Shown here one piece after another: positions 7,192-15,454 of a DNA stretch of 43,780 nt. A program made the translations under genes and the position numbers. The stretch spans positions 1 to 43,780 of the forward strand of contig CAITQH010000438.1 of assembly GCA_903894475.1 (NCBI GenBank). The letters run 5' to 3'. The notes beneath the pieces are model-generated. The model did no database searches. It was given only the letters and a program-made list of their open reading frames with translations, and was not told the DNA's origin. The stretch comes from an uncultured beta proteobacterium (GTDB taxonomy: Bacteria > Pseudomonadota > Gammaproteobacteria > Burkholderiales > Burkholderiaceae_C). Each line of letters opens with the position of its first letter. Position 1 is the stretch's first letter.

Positions 7192-10150
7192 GGTGGCAGC
7201 GCTGACCTTCAAACTCAACGATGCAACGCTGCAGGCGCTAGAGGGCGAGAGCATCCTGCAAGCGGCGCAGCGCCACGGCGTCGAAATCCCGCACCTGTGC
7301 TTCAAGGAGGGGATGCGGGCTGCCGGCAATTGCCGCGCTTGCGTTGTCGAAATTGAGGGTGAACGCAATCTCGCCGCGAGTTGCTGCCGCCAGGTCACAC
7401 CCGGCATGCACGTGCGCAGCAGCAGTGCGCGCGCTGTCAAAAGCCAGAAGATGGTGCTGGAAATGTTGTTGGCGGACTTGCCAGAGAGCGGCGCCAAGCG
7501 CGATGGCGATGATGCCGGCATGGATTGCGGCTCGCCGGCCGCAATGACAAAGCCCTGTCCTCCCGATGAGGCAATCTGTCCGCCCGATGAGGTAATCTGT
7601 CATCCCATTGAGGCAATCTGTCATCCCGGGCTTGACCCGGGATCCAGTGTGTCTGGGCAGTACGGTGAGCTAAGCCATTGGTCAGCACGCCTGGGTGTGC
7701 AGCCGCGTCCGGAACTGCTGGCCTTGCGCCGCAGCTCCGTCACAACGGACGACTCGCATCCGGCAATCACAGTGAACCTCGACGCCTGCATCCAGTGCAC
7801 GCGCTGCGTGCGTGCCTGCCGCGATCTGCAGGTCAACGACGTTATCGGCGTTGCCGGGCGTGGCGCTCACAGCAGCATTGTTTTTGACCTGGGTGACGCG
7901 CTGGGCAGCAGTACCTGTGTTGCCTGCGGTGAGTGCGTGCAGGCCTGTCCCACTGGCGCTCTTCTGGCGCGAAGCGGCGACGCGGCGCTGGTCGCAGACA
8001 AGGTAGTGGACTCGGTTTGCCCGTTTTGCGGTGTCGGTTGCCTGCTGAGCTACCAGGTGAAAAATAACAAAATCATGGGTGTGATCGGACGCAACGGTCC
8101 CGCCAATGCGCAGCGGCTCTGTGTCAAGGGGCGCTTCGGCTTCGACTATGTGCACAGCCCTCAGCGCCTGACGGTGCCCCTGATTCGTCGCGAAGGTGTG
8201 GCCAAGGATCCGGCACTGCTGCAGACTTTGAACCGCGACAGCGCCGACTGGTCCAGCGTGTTCCGACCCGCGAGCTGGGACGAGGCCTTGGACTTTGCAG
8301 CGCAGTCGCTCAAGCGCTTGCGCGATCAGCATGGCAAGAAGGCACTGGCCGGCCTGGGTTCGGCCAAGGGCAGCAATGAAGAAGCCTATCTGTTCCAGAA
8401 GCTGGTGCGCACCGGTTTTGGCTCCAACAACGTGGACCACTGCACGCGCCTGTGCCATGCCTCGAGTGTGGCGGCGCTGCTCGAGGGTATTGGCTCGGGT
8501 TCGGTCAGCAATCAGGTGCGCGATGTCGAGCATGCCGAGCTGATTCTGGTGATCGGCTCCAATACTGCGGGCAACCACCCGGTGGCGGCCAGTTGGATGA
8601 AAAATGCCGCCAAGCGTGGCCTGAAGATCGTTGTGGCCGATCCGCGTGGCACCGACCTGGCGCGCCACGCCTGGCGCAGCCTGCGCTTCCATGCCGACAC
8701 CGACGTCGCCCTGGTCAACGCCATGATCTACACGCTGATCGAAGAGGGTCTGACCGATCCCGCCTTCATTGCCGCGCGCGTCCGCAATTTCGAGGCAGTG
8801 CGTGCCGCCGTGCAGGGCTTCAGCCCGGAAGCGATGGCGCCGGTTTGTGGCATTGGGGCCGAGACCATTCGTGAAGTGGCGCGCGCCTACGCCAAGGCCA
8901 AAGGCGCCATGATCTTCTGGGGCATGGGTGTGAGCCAGCACGTGCACGGTACCGACAATGTGCGCGCGCTGATTGCCCTGTGCATGGTCGCTGGCCAGAT
9001 TGGCAGGCCCGGCACCGGGCTGCACCCGCTGCGCGGACAGAACAATGTGCAGGGCGCCAGCGACGCAGGTCTCATTCCGATGATGTTCCCCAATTACCAG
9101 CGTGTCACGAACAAGGCAGCACACGAATGGTTTGAGCGCTTCTGGGGCTGCGAACTTGATGAACAGAACGGCTACACGGTGGTCGAGATCATGCGCCAGG
9201 TGCTGGTGAACGACGACGATCCACACAAAGTGCGCGGCATGTACATCATGGGTGAGAACCCGGCCATGAGCGATCCTGATCTGAACCATGCGCGTCACGC
9301 CCTGGCGGCGCTCTCGCATCTGGTGGTGCAGGACATCTTCATGACCGAGAGCGCCTGGCTGGCCGACGTCGTCTTGCCATCGACCGCCTGGCCGGAGAAG
9401 ACCGGCTCGGTCAGCAATACCGACCGCATGTTGCAGCTGGGTCGTCAGGCCATAGATGCGCCGGGCGATGCCAAAGCTGATTTGTGGATCATTCAACAAA
9501 TCGCCAAACGCATGGGTTTGAACTGGTTTTACGCGGGCCCGGGCGATGGCGTGGCCGCCGTGTTTGAAGAAATGCGCCAAGCCATGCAGGCCTCCTTGGG
9601 CGGTGTCAGCTGGGAGCGTCTGCAGCGCGAGGGCAGTGTGACCTATCCCTGCCTGAGTGCGGATGATCCTGGTCAGCCCACCCTGTTCGCCGAACATTTT
9701 CCGACCGCAGACGGCAGGGCCCATCTGCTGCCCACCACGCTGATTGCTGCCAACGAAAAGACGGACTTTGATTACCCCATGGTCTTGATTACCGGAAGGC
9801 AGCTTGAACACTGGCATACCGGCAGCATGACACGTCGCTCCAGAGTACTCGACGCGCTGGAGCCGATGGCGACCGCTTCGGTCAATGGCCGCGAGTTGGC
9901 GCGTCTGGGTGTGAGCGCCGGAGCGATGGTTACTCTGTGCTCACGCCGTGGCAGTGTCAAGGTCAACTTGCGGTGCGACGATGGCACGCCAGATGGCACG
10001 GTGTACATGCCCTTTGCCTACAGCGAGGCAGCAGCCAATCTGCTGACCAATGCCGCACTGGACCCGGTCGGAAAGATTCCGGAGTTCAAGTACTGCGCGG
10101 TTGCGATTACTCCCGATAATGGCGACGTCGGCGCAAATGGTTTCCAATGA
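7181..10150 (+). CDS. NAD-linked formate dehydrogenase catalytic alpha subunit (with in-frame repeat insert)
   Basis: About 985-989 residues. N-terminal NuoG-like 2Fe-2S domain (HLCFKEGMRAAGNCRAC, then Cys of LAASC), two 4Fe-4S motifs (CIQCTRCVRAC and CVACGECVQACPTG), then the molybdopterin oxidoreductase part starting with the 4Fe-4S site VCPFCGVGCLLSY. The metal-ligand position is Cys (RLCHAS, codon 8453-8455), not selenocysteine, followed by the catalytic His. Bis-MGD segments include GMGVSQHVHGTDNVR and RGQNNVQGASD. It oxidises formate to CO2 with Mo or W, which cannot be distinguished here. The start could be TTG 7181 or GTG 7193. Residues about 114-156 are a repeat-derived linker (see the repeat at 7521-7647), placed between the 2Fe-2S and 4Fe-4S modules; it keeps the frame open. 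Confidence 0.9.
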   Translation: MAAEVAALTFKLNDATLQALEGESILQAAQRHGVEIPHLCFKEGMRAAGNCRACVVEIEGERNLAASCCRQVTPGMHVRSSSARAVKSQKMVLEMLLADLPESGAKRDGDDAGMDCGSPAAMTKPCPPDEAICPPDEVICHPIEAICHPGLDPGSSVSGQYGELSHWSARLGVQPRPELLALRRSSVTTDDSHPAITVNLDACIQCTRCVRACRDLQVNDVIGVAGRGAHSSIVFDLGDALGSSTCVACGECVQACPTGALLARSGDAALVADKVVDSVCPFCGVGCLLSYQVKNNKIMGVIGRNGPANAQRLCVKGRFGFDYVHSPQRLTVPLIRREGVAKDPALLQTLNRDSADWSSVFRPASWDEALDFAAQSLKRLRDQHGKKALAGLGSAKGSNEEAYLFQKLVRTGFGSNNVDHCTRLCHASSVAALLEGIGSGSVSNQVRDVEHAELILVIGSNTAGNHPVAASWMKNAAKRGLKIVVADPRGTDLARHAWRSLRFHADTDVALVNAMIYTLIEEGLTDPAFIAARVRNFEAVRAAVQGFSPEAMAPVCGIGAETIREVARAYAKAKGAMIFWGMGVSQHVHGTDNVRALIALCMVAGQIGRPGTGLHPLRGQNNVQGASDAGLIPMMFPNYQRVTNKAAHEWFERFWGCELDEQNGYTVVEIMRQVLVNDDDPHKVRGMYIMGENPAMSDPDLNHARHALAALSHLVVQDIFMTESAWLADVVLPSTAWPEKTGSVSNTDRMLQLGRQAIDAPGDAKADLWIIQQIAKRMGLNWFYAGPGDGVAAVFEEMRQAMQASLGGVSWERLQREGSVTYPCLSADDPGQPTLFAEHFPTADGRAHLLPTTLIAANEKTDFDYPMVLITGRQLEHWHTGSMTRRSRVLDALEPMATASVNGRELARLGVSAGAMVTLCSRRGSVKVNLRCDDGTPDGTVYMPFAYSEAAANLLTNAALDPVGKIPEFKYCAVAITPDNGDVGANGFQ
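7521..7647. repeat. Hairpin repeat with 21 bp tandem ladder inside the FDH alpha gene
   Basis: Left hairpin: ATTGCGG (7524-7530) pairs with CCGCAAT (7539-7545). Right hairpin: ATCCCGGG (7623-7630) pairs with CCCGGGAT (7636-7643). Between them are three direct units of exactly 21 bp, 7559-7579, 7580-7600 and 7601-7621, each ending GGCAATCTGT or GGTAATCTGT; the third runs straight into the TCATCCCGGG end of the right hairpin. Because 21 is a multiple of three the insert encodes near-identical heptads (PPDEAIC, PPDEVIC, HPIEAIC). The two hairpin types also occur at 25435 and 35186 in the opposite order. Confidence 0.85.
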
Positions 10151-10428
10151 TAAGCAAAGTCTTCCAAACACCCGAAGAAATGGCAAGTTACCAGGCCGGG
10201 CGCGAGCTTGCCGAGGCGCTGACCGTGCAAACCATGTCTTCGGGCGAACGTTACCTTTGGCTGCAAAAAAATTGGGGACGCTTGCAGGCCGGTGCCAATG
10301 CGTTGCAGGGTGACAGACCGCCAAGTCGGTCGACGGCGCGCGCCTTTGCGTCACCGCAAGAGAAGAATCAATTTGACGATGATCGGGAATTGGCATGGGC
10401 CCTGGAGCGTAGCCGGAGGCCGAGCTGA
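10147..10428 (+). CDS. Small hypothetical protein, 93 aa, coupled to FDH alpha and a nucleotidyltransferase
   Basis: The ATG overlaps the stop of the FDH alpha gene (ATGA), and the stop is one base before the next start, so the three genes are almost certainly translated as a unit. The protein is soluble and charged: VFQTPEEMASYQAGRELAEAL forms a likely helix, GERYLWLQKNW is the most distinctive block, and the C-terminal third is Arg/Ser/Asp-rich and probably disordered. No known domain is recognised. By position it could be a small FDH accessory protein as FdsD is in other operons, but there is no sequence likeness to FdsD that I can see. The other reading is the small partner of a nucleotidyltransferase toxin-antitoxin-like pair. 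Confidence 0.65.
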   Translation: MISKVFQTPEEMASYQAGRELAEALTVQTMSSGERYLWLQKNWGRLQAGANALQGDRPPSRSTARAFASPQEKNQFDDDRELAWALERSRRPS

Positions 10429-10429
10429 C

Positions 10430-10924
10430 ATGCCAGCCGTCAGACCACCCAATGAAAGCGACATTCTGGCATTGGCCCAAGCTCTGGCCGACGCACAAGT
10501 CGAATATGCGGTGATAGGCGGCGCGGCAATGGCCTTGCATGGCTTTGCGCGCATGACCAAGGACATTGACTTGTTGCTGCCCGTGAGTCCCAGCAACAAC
10601 GTCCGTCTCTTGAAAGCCCTTGAATCCATGCCCGCGACGCGCGGCGCCGTCGGCGACTTGCGTCCTGAATGGATGGATAAGGGTTTTTCGACGGCGCTGG
10701 AATCGGAGATTTATGTTGATCTGCTCTATGTGGCAGCGTCTACATCGTTTGAAGATCTGCGCCAGCATATTCAAACGATCGTGTACCAAGGTGTGCCCGT
10801 GGTCACGCTTGACGTGGACGGCTTGTTGATTACAAAACGGACCACGCGTGAATCAGACGTACCCGATCGCATCCGGCTTGAGCGCTTGCGCAACGCTCAG
10901 CGCGCCAGTGCCAAGAAAGACTGA
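10430..10924 (+). CDS. Minimal nucleotidyltransferase (MNT/AbiEii-like fold)
   Basis: 164 residues from ATG 10430. It has the nucleotidyltransferase signature: YAVIGGAAMALHGFAR (glycine-rich loop) followed by MTKDIDLLLPV, the D-x-D metal site, and a third acidic residue in EIYVDLLYVA. This fold is shared by antitoxins of HEPN-MNT pairs, AbiEii-type toxins and several unlinked proteins. The C-terminus (LITKRTTRESDVPDRIRLERL) is like the helical tail of that group. Starting one base after the stop of the 93-residue protein suggests a two-gene cassette. It converges with the Old Yellow Enzyme gene with only 3 bp between stops. Nothing here links it mechanistically to formate. Confidence 0.7.
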   Translation: MPAVRPPNESDILALAQALADAQVEYAVIGGAAMALHGFARMTKDIDLLLPVSPSNNVRLLKALESMPATRGAVGDLRPEWMDKGFSTALESEIYVDLLYVAASTSFEDLRQHIQTIVYQGVPVVTLDVDGLLITKRTTRESDVPDRIRLERLRNAQRASAKKD

Positions 10925-10927
10925 CGC

Positions 10928-12028
10928 TTAGAACAGCGTCGCCAGCGCTGACGGGGAAAAGTCCAGCAACTGGTCGTGCAGCCCGTCGCGCACCTTCTGC
11001 ACCCACTGCGGATCGGTGATCAGGGCTCGGCCTACCGCCACCAGGTCAAAGTCGCCGCGATCGAGTCGACGCAACAGTTCGTCCAGGGATGCCGGCTTGG
11101 ATGATTCACCGCCAAAGGCGGCAATGAACTCGCCGCTAAGTCCAACCGAGCCGACCGTGATGCTAGGTAAGCCGGTGAGCTTCTTGGCCCAGCCAGCAAA
11201 ATTCAGATCAGAGCCTTCGAATTCGCTTTCCCAGAAGCGGCGCTGCGAGCAGTGGAAAATGTCGGCGCCGGCGTCTGCCATGGGGCGCAGCCAGTCTTCC
11301 ATCTCCTGTGGCGTCCTGGCCAGGCGCGCTGCGTAATCCTGCTGCTTCCACTGCGACAGCCGGATGATGACCGGGTATTCCGGGCCGACCCGAGCGCGCA
11401 CTGCCTTGAGGATCTCGACCGCGAATCTGCTGCGCTCAACCAAAGTCCTGCCACCAAAACTGTCGCTACGCTGATTGGTGCCATCCCAGAAGAACTGGTC
11501 AATCAGATAGCCGTGGGCGCCGTGCAACTCGATGGCGTCAAATCCCAGCGACTGAGCATCTGCTGCTGCCTGGGCAAAGGCGGCAATGGTATCGGCGATA
11601 GCTGAATCGCTCATCGCTTCGCCATAGTTCTTGCCGGGAGAAGACAGGCCCGAGGGGCTGTCGATCGGCTCCGGCACCACCCAGTTGCTGCGGCGGTTGC
11701 GTGTGGCGCCCATGTGCCAGAGTTGCGGCGCCATGACCCCGCCTGCAGCGTGCACAGTGTCGATTACTTTCTTCCAGGCGGGCAGGGCCTCGGTACCCCA
11801 GAAGCGTGGCACATTCGGGTCGTTCGAGGACGAAGGCCGGTTCACCACGGTGCCCTCGGAGATGATGAGGCCGACTGCAGCCTTGGCGCGACGCTCGTAG
11901 TACTGGGCGACCTGCTCGGTGGGGACGCCGTTGGGCGAAAAGGAGCGCGTCATCGGTGCCATCACAACCCGATTGGGCAACTTGAGAGACTTCAATTGAA
12001 AGGGTTGAAACAGGCTGTCCAGTGACAT
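10928..12028 (-). CDS. Old Yellow Enzyme-family NADH:flavin oxidoreductase
   Basis: 366 residues from the ATG at 12028, chosen because SLFQPFQLKSLKLPNRVVMAPMTRS is the normal OYE beginning and GAAGGAA lies upstream; an upstream in-frame start at 12082 would add an atypical basic tail. Family blocks: APMTRS, the substrate-binding IELHGAHGYLIDQFF, QRSDSFGG, and C-terminal VAVGRALITDPQWV that holds FMN phosphate. It should be an FMN enzyme using NAD(P)H to reduce activated C=C bonds; the physiological substrate is unknown. It is divergent from argE, with the promoter region in 12029-12115. Confidence 0.88.
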   Translation of the reverse strand: MSLDSLFQPFQLKSLKLPNRVVMAPMTRSFSPNGVPTEQVAQYYERRAKAAVGLIISEGTVVNRPSSSNDPNVPRFWGTEALPAWKKVIDTVHAAGGVMAPQLWHMGATRNRRSNWVVPEPIDSPSGLSSPGKNYGEAMSDSAIADTIAAFAQAAADAQSLGFDAIELHGAHGYLIDQFFWDGTNQRSDSFGGRTLVERSRFAVEILKAVRARVGPEYPVIIRLSQWKQQDYAARLARTPQEMEDWLRPMADAGADIFHCSQRRFWESEFEGSDLNFAGWAKKLTGLPSITVGSVGLSGEFIAAFGGESSKPASLDELLRRLDRGDFDLVAVGRALITDPQWVQKVRDGLHDQLLDFSPSALATLF

Positions 12029-12115
12029 GGGTATTCCTTCGGATCGGTTAGGCAGCGCTCGCTTGCGCTTTGGTGCTTTCACTTTGGATTGTAGGATGCA
12101 GGGCTAGTCCAATTG

Positions 12116-13327
12116 ATGGACAATTCGACCATGCTTTCTCCATCCGCCCTGCAATGGGTTCAGTCACTGCTGCGCATGAACACTGTGAGCCAGAACTCGA
12201 ACCTGGAACTGATTCACTTTGTCCGCGATGAACTGGCGCGGCTCGGCGTCAAGAGCCGACTCAGCTACAACGCCGACAAATCCAAGGCCAATCTGTTTGC
12301 CACACTGGGTGAAAACAAGCCCGCTGGCATCATTCTGTCGGGCCACACCGACACAGTTCCATGGGACGGCCAGGACTGGTCGGTGTCGCCGCTGGGTGCG
12401 CTGGTGCAAGATGCGCCGGAGCCGCGCCTTTACGGTCGCGGCAGTGCCGACATGAAGGGTTTCATCGGCGTTGCGCTCTCGCACGCAGAACAATTTCTGA
12501 ACAGCACGGCGCCGTTTGCGATTCACCTGGCTCTGAGCTACGACGAGGAGGTGGGCTGTTTTGGTGTGCGCGAGTTGATTGCCGACTTGCGAGAGGCCGG
12601 CATCAAGCCCGTGGCTTGCATCATCGGTGAGCCCACCGGCATGGTGCCGGCGATTGCGCACAAGGGTGTCTACCGCTACCGCTGCTGCGTGCGCGGCAAG
12701 GAGGCGCACTCTTCGCTGACGCCGCAGTCGGTCAACGCCATCGAGATGGCGGCACGACTGATTGGCAAGGTACGAGACATGGCCGAGGGCTTCGAGCTTG
12801 AGGAAGCGCGCTATGAAGGCTTTGATGTGCCCTTTTCGACCGCCAGCGTCGGCCAGTTTCAGGGGGGTATCGCCGACAACGTGGTACCGCGCGATGCCTG
12901 GTTTCATTACGAGTTTCGTGATCTCCCGACGGCCAACGCAAAGCTGATGCAGCAGGAGATCGTGGCGCAGGCCCGCAGCCTGGAACTGGCCATGAAGAAA
13001 GTGGCTCCCGAGGCCGGCTTCCGGTTTGAAACCATTTGCGAGGTCCCGAGTTTTCTGGGCAATGCGAAGGACCCGGTCACGCTGTTGGCGCAGCAGTTGT
13101 CGGGTCAGAGCAGCACCACGCAGGTGGCTTTCGGTACCGAAGCCGGCATCTTCAAGCAGTCCGGCATCCCGACGGTGGTCTGCGGACCGGGTCACATTGC
13201 CCAGGCGCACCAGCCGGATGAATATGTCAGTCTGGCGCAGTTGGCGCAGTGCGAACGCTTTATGCAAAGGCTGGCAGCAACACGGTCACTGCCAGGGGCT
13301 ATTCAAGTCTGCTCCGGTCGTGGATAA
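12116..13327 (+). CDS. argE: Acetylornithine deacetylase
   Basis: 403 residues, a full-length M20 metallopeptidase-family member. Metal and catalytic residues are visible in LSGHTDTVPWDG (His, Asp), GRGSADMKGFIGVALS (bridging Asp), SYDEEVGCFGVREL (catalytic Glu-Glu), CIIGEPTGM, and the C-terminal CGPGHIAQAHQPDEYV (His). RGKEAHSSLTPQSVNAIEMA begins the dimerisation domain and is typical of ArgE. It hydrolyses N-acetyl-L-ornithine to ornithine and acetate in arginine synthesis. Start codons ATG 12116, ATG 12131 or TTG 12113 are all possible; none has a strong ribosome site. No other arginine gene is adjacent. Confidence 0.88.
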   Translation: MDNSTMLSPSALQWVQSLLRMNTVSQNSNLELIHFVRDELARLGVKSRLSYNADKSKANLFATLGENKPAGIILSGHTDTVPWDGQDWSVSPLGALVQDAPEPRLYGRGSADMKGFIGVALSHAEQFLNSTAPFAIHLALSYDEEVGCFGVRELIADLREAGIKPVACIIGEPTGMVPAIAHKGVYRYRCCVRGKEAHSSLTPQSVNAIEMAARLIGKVRDMAEGFELEEARYEGFDVPFSTASVGQFQGGIADNVVPRDAWFHYEFRDLPTANAKLMQQEIVAQARSLELAMKKVAPEAGFRFETICEVPSFLGNAKDPVTLLAQQLSGQSSTTQVAFGTEAGIFKQSGIPTVVCGPGHIAQAHQPDEYVSLAQLAQCERFMQRLAATRSLPGAIQVCSGRG

Positions 13328-13358
13328 GCCCTTGGTCAAGTTTTCATTTCTGAATCGA

Positions 13359-14912
13359 ATGAACGGCAGCGGTATTCGCGCGCATCTGGCCGGACTGGTT
13401 GCCGGATGCATATTGCCGATCGCCGCTGTGGCTGTTTTCCTGATTCTGAATTTTTACCAAGACCAGAAAGTCCAGTTGGAGAACAATGCGACGAGTCGGG
13501 CGCGGGCCTTGATGATGTTGCTCGATCGTGACTTCGCCAGTACCCAGGCGGCTTTGCAGGCCTTGGGAACTTCGCATCGCCTGGCCACCGGCGACCTTGG
13601 CGGATTCCATGCCAGAGCGCTTGAAGTCCTGCCCAGCATTCATGCCGAAAACATCGTTGTCTGGGACGCGGCGGGGCAGATGTTGCTTACAACCAGTTTG
13701 CCGTACCAGGAAAAGGGGGGCACTTTCATCAGTCCGCCGGTTTTGAAACGCACGCTTGAATTGGCCGAACCCGGCGTTTCCGATCTGTATCTTGATCCGG
13801 TTTCGGGTTACCTCACATTTTCGATTTCCGTACCGATCAAGCAGGGTGGAGTAACTCCCTACTCGCTTAACTCCAGCGTTGAGTCCGCTCAGTTGGAGCG
13901 CTTGTTGAAGGAACAGAAATTTCCGGACAGTTGGCGGGCCTCGATTATTGATAGCACTGGAAGTGTGGTTGCCAGATCGCTGGAAATTGAAAAATTTCAG
14001 GGCAAGAAAGTCAGTGCCGGTCTGCTGGTCAGGTTGAACGCTGCGTTTGAAGGTGCGGAGGAAGGTAAGACCCTGGATGGAACGCCGGTGCTGACGGTGT
14101 ACAGCCGGTCCAGGGTGACGTATTGGGCTGTTGTCCTTGGGATACCGCAGAAGGAACTCTCGGCAGGACTTGGTCAGAGTCTTACCTGGTTGATTGTGGT
14201 AACCCTTGCCGCCTTGTTGGTTGGAATAAGCTGGGCCTGGCATTTCGGCGGACGCGTTGCAGGGTCTGTCACTGCATTGATCCCGCCGGCCCGGGCGCTT
14301 GGTTGCGGTGAATTCGTTGCGTTGCCCGAACTCGATTTCAAGGAAGCGCGGGAACTTGGCCAGGCCTTGCTGGACGCTGCTGGTACATTGAAAAGAAGTC
14401 AATACATGGCGCAGCATGATGCCTTGACCGGTCTGCCCAATCGGGCACAATTTGAAGCGGCAGTGAACCAGCAATTGGCCGTTTGTCGACGTAACCACAG
14501 CACCATGGCGATTCTGTACCTTGACCTGGATGGCTTCAAGGCGGTCAACGACGCACATGGTCATGACACGGGTGACCAGCTTCTTTGTCAGGTTGCGCAG
14601 CGGCTCAAGAACATGATTCGGGCATCCGACATTGCGGCCCGGCTTGGCGGAGACGAGTTTGCCCTTGCCTTGATTCATTCCGACGCAAACAGCGCCGAGA
14701 CCTTTGGCAAGCAACTCATTGAGACGCTCTCGAAAGATTATCAGCTTGGTGCGGTGAATGCCTCGATATCAGCCAGCATCGGGGTAGCAGCCTTTCCAGT
14801 TTCGGCTGAAGACATTGACACACTGTTGATCAGAGCCGACAAGGCAATGTATCAGGCCAAGGCAGCGGGCAAAGGCAGAGTCTGCGTAGCGCTCAACAGC
14901 AGGGGCGCATGA
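13359..14912 (+). CDS. Membrane-bound diguanylate cyclase with extracytoplasmic sensor domain
   Basis: 517 residues. A first membrane span (about residues 8-30, HLAGLVAGCILPIAAVAVFLIL), a periplasmic domain of about 230 residues with dCache-like character (DRDFASTQAALQALG, ENIVVWDAAGQMLLTT), a second span (LTWLIVVTLAALLVGISWAW), a linker and a C-terminal GGDEF domain. The active-site motif is intact (RLGGDEFALAL) and an RxxD inhibitory site (RASD) lies five residues before it, so it should make c-di-GMP with product feedback. The ligand is unknown. ATG 13359 lacks a clear ribosome site; GTG 13320, overlapping the argE end, is an alternative. Its stop overlaps the DUF3305 gene by 4 bases. Confidence 0.88.
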   Translation: MNGSGIRAHLAGLVAGCILPIAAVAVFLILNFYQDQKVQLENNATSRARALMMLLDRDFASTQAALQALGTSHRLATGDLGGFHARALEVLPSIHAENIVVWDAAGQMLLTTSLPYQEKGGTFISPPVLKRTLELAEPGVSDLYLDPVSGYLTFSISVPIKQGGVTPYSLNSSVESAQLERLLKEQKFPDSWRASIIDSTGSVVARSLEIEKFQGKKVSAGLLVRLNAAFEGAEEGKTLDGTPVLTVYSRSRVTYWAVVLGIPQKELSAGLGQSLTWLIVVTLAALLVGISWAWHFGGRVAGSVTALIPPARALGCGEFVALPELDFKEARELGQALLDAAGTLKRSQYMAQHDALTGLPNRAQFEAAVNQQLAVCRRNHSTMAILYLDLDGFKAVNDAHGHDTGDQLLCQVAQRLKNMIRASDIAARLGGDEFALALIHSDANSAETFGKQLIETLSKDYQLGAVNASISASIGVAAFPVSAEDIDTLLIRADKAMYQAKAAGKGRVCVALNSRGA

Positions 14913-15454
14913 ATACCCCTCGTCCCGAACTTAAAGTCGCCGTCGTGATGCGCCGTGAGCGCATCACCGAAGCAATGAGGCGCTGGCAGGAATGGCGCTG
15001 GGTATTGGCCGATGTGGTGCCACACGAGCAAGCTTTTGGCAGCAGTGCACGCATGCTCTACAAGGATGAGCATGAGGAGCGCTGGCTGCATCCTGACTAC
15101 CCGGTGACGCTGTACAGCGACGATGCTGAAGGTTACTACCTCAACCTCAGCACCAGCGCACCCTGCTGGTTTGTCTTGTGGCGCATGGAAGACGAGACCA
15201 CTTTGTCCGAGGTGCCGATGGCGCGACCCGAAGTCGTGAGTCTGAGTTATGTGGATGCCGGGCGCTGGCTCGACGCACAGGAAATGGTGGAGCAAGTCCC
15301 GGCACCGGCTGCAGTGATTGAGTGGCTGCAGACCTTTGTCGATCAACACCTGGCTGGTGAACCCAGGCGCCGCCGCCGGCCCGAGAGTTTCCGGCCCCTG
15401 ACCGACCGCTTCGGAAATCCGGCGCTGATCAGCACGGGGAAAAGTCGTGGCTGA
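14909..15454 (+). CDS. DUF3305 protein of the formate dehydrogenase cluster
   Basis: 181 residues with no signal peptide or membrane span. The core (VAVVMRRERITEAMRRWQEWRW, then YYLNLSTSAPCWFVLWRM and PEVVSLSYVDAGRWLDAQE) is the DUF3305 family as found beside membrane-bound formate dehydrogenases in beta- and gammaproteobacteria. The C-terminal part is Arg-rich (EPRRRRRPESFRP) and probably flexible. Role unknown; gene company suggests a cytoplasmic assembly factor for the exported FDH. It overlaps both neighbours (ATGA with the cyclase gene; 8 bases with the DUF3306 gene). Confidence 0.85.
   Translation: MNTPRPELKVAVVMRRERITEAMRRWQEWRWVLADVVPHEQAFGSSARMLYKDEHEERWLHPDYPVTLYSDDAEGYYLNLSTSAPCWFVLWRMEDETTLSEVPMARPEVVSLSYVDAGRWLDAQEMVEQVPAPAAVIEWLQTFVDQHLAGEPRRRRRPESFRPLTDRFGNPALISTGKSRG

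Noticed and set aside
8453-8455. Selenocysteine at the metal-ligand position of either FDH
   Set aside because: Both enzymes have a cysteine codon there (TGC at 8453-8455, TGT at 23083-23085), and no in-frame TGA interrupts either gene.
7682-9817. 711-codon open frame on the minus strand across the FDH alpha gene
   Set aside because: It is antisense to a well supported gene, has no recognisable domain, and long antisense frames are expected in GC-rich coding sequence.
12164-14714. Long minus-strand frames opposite argE and the diguanylate cyclase gene
   Set aside because: Composition and lack of motifs mark them as shadows of the plus-strand genes.
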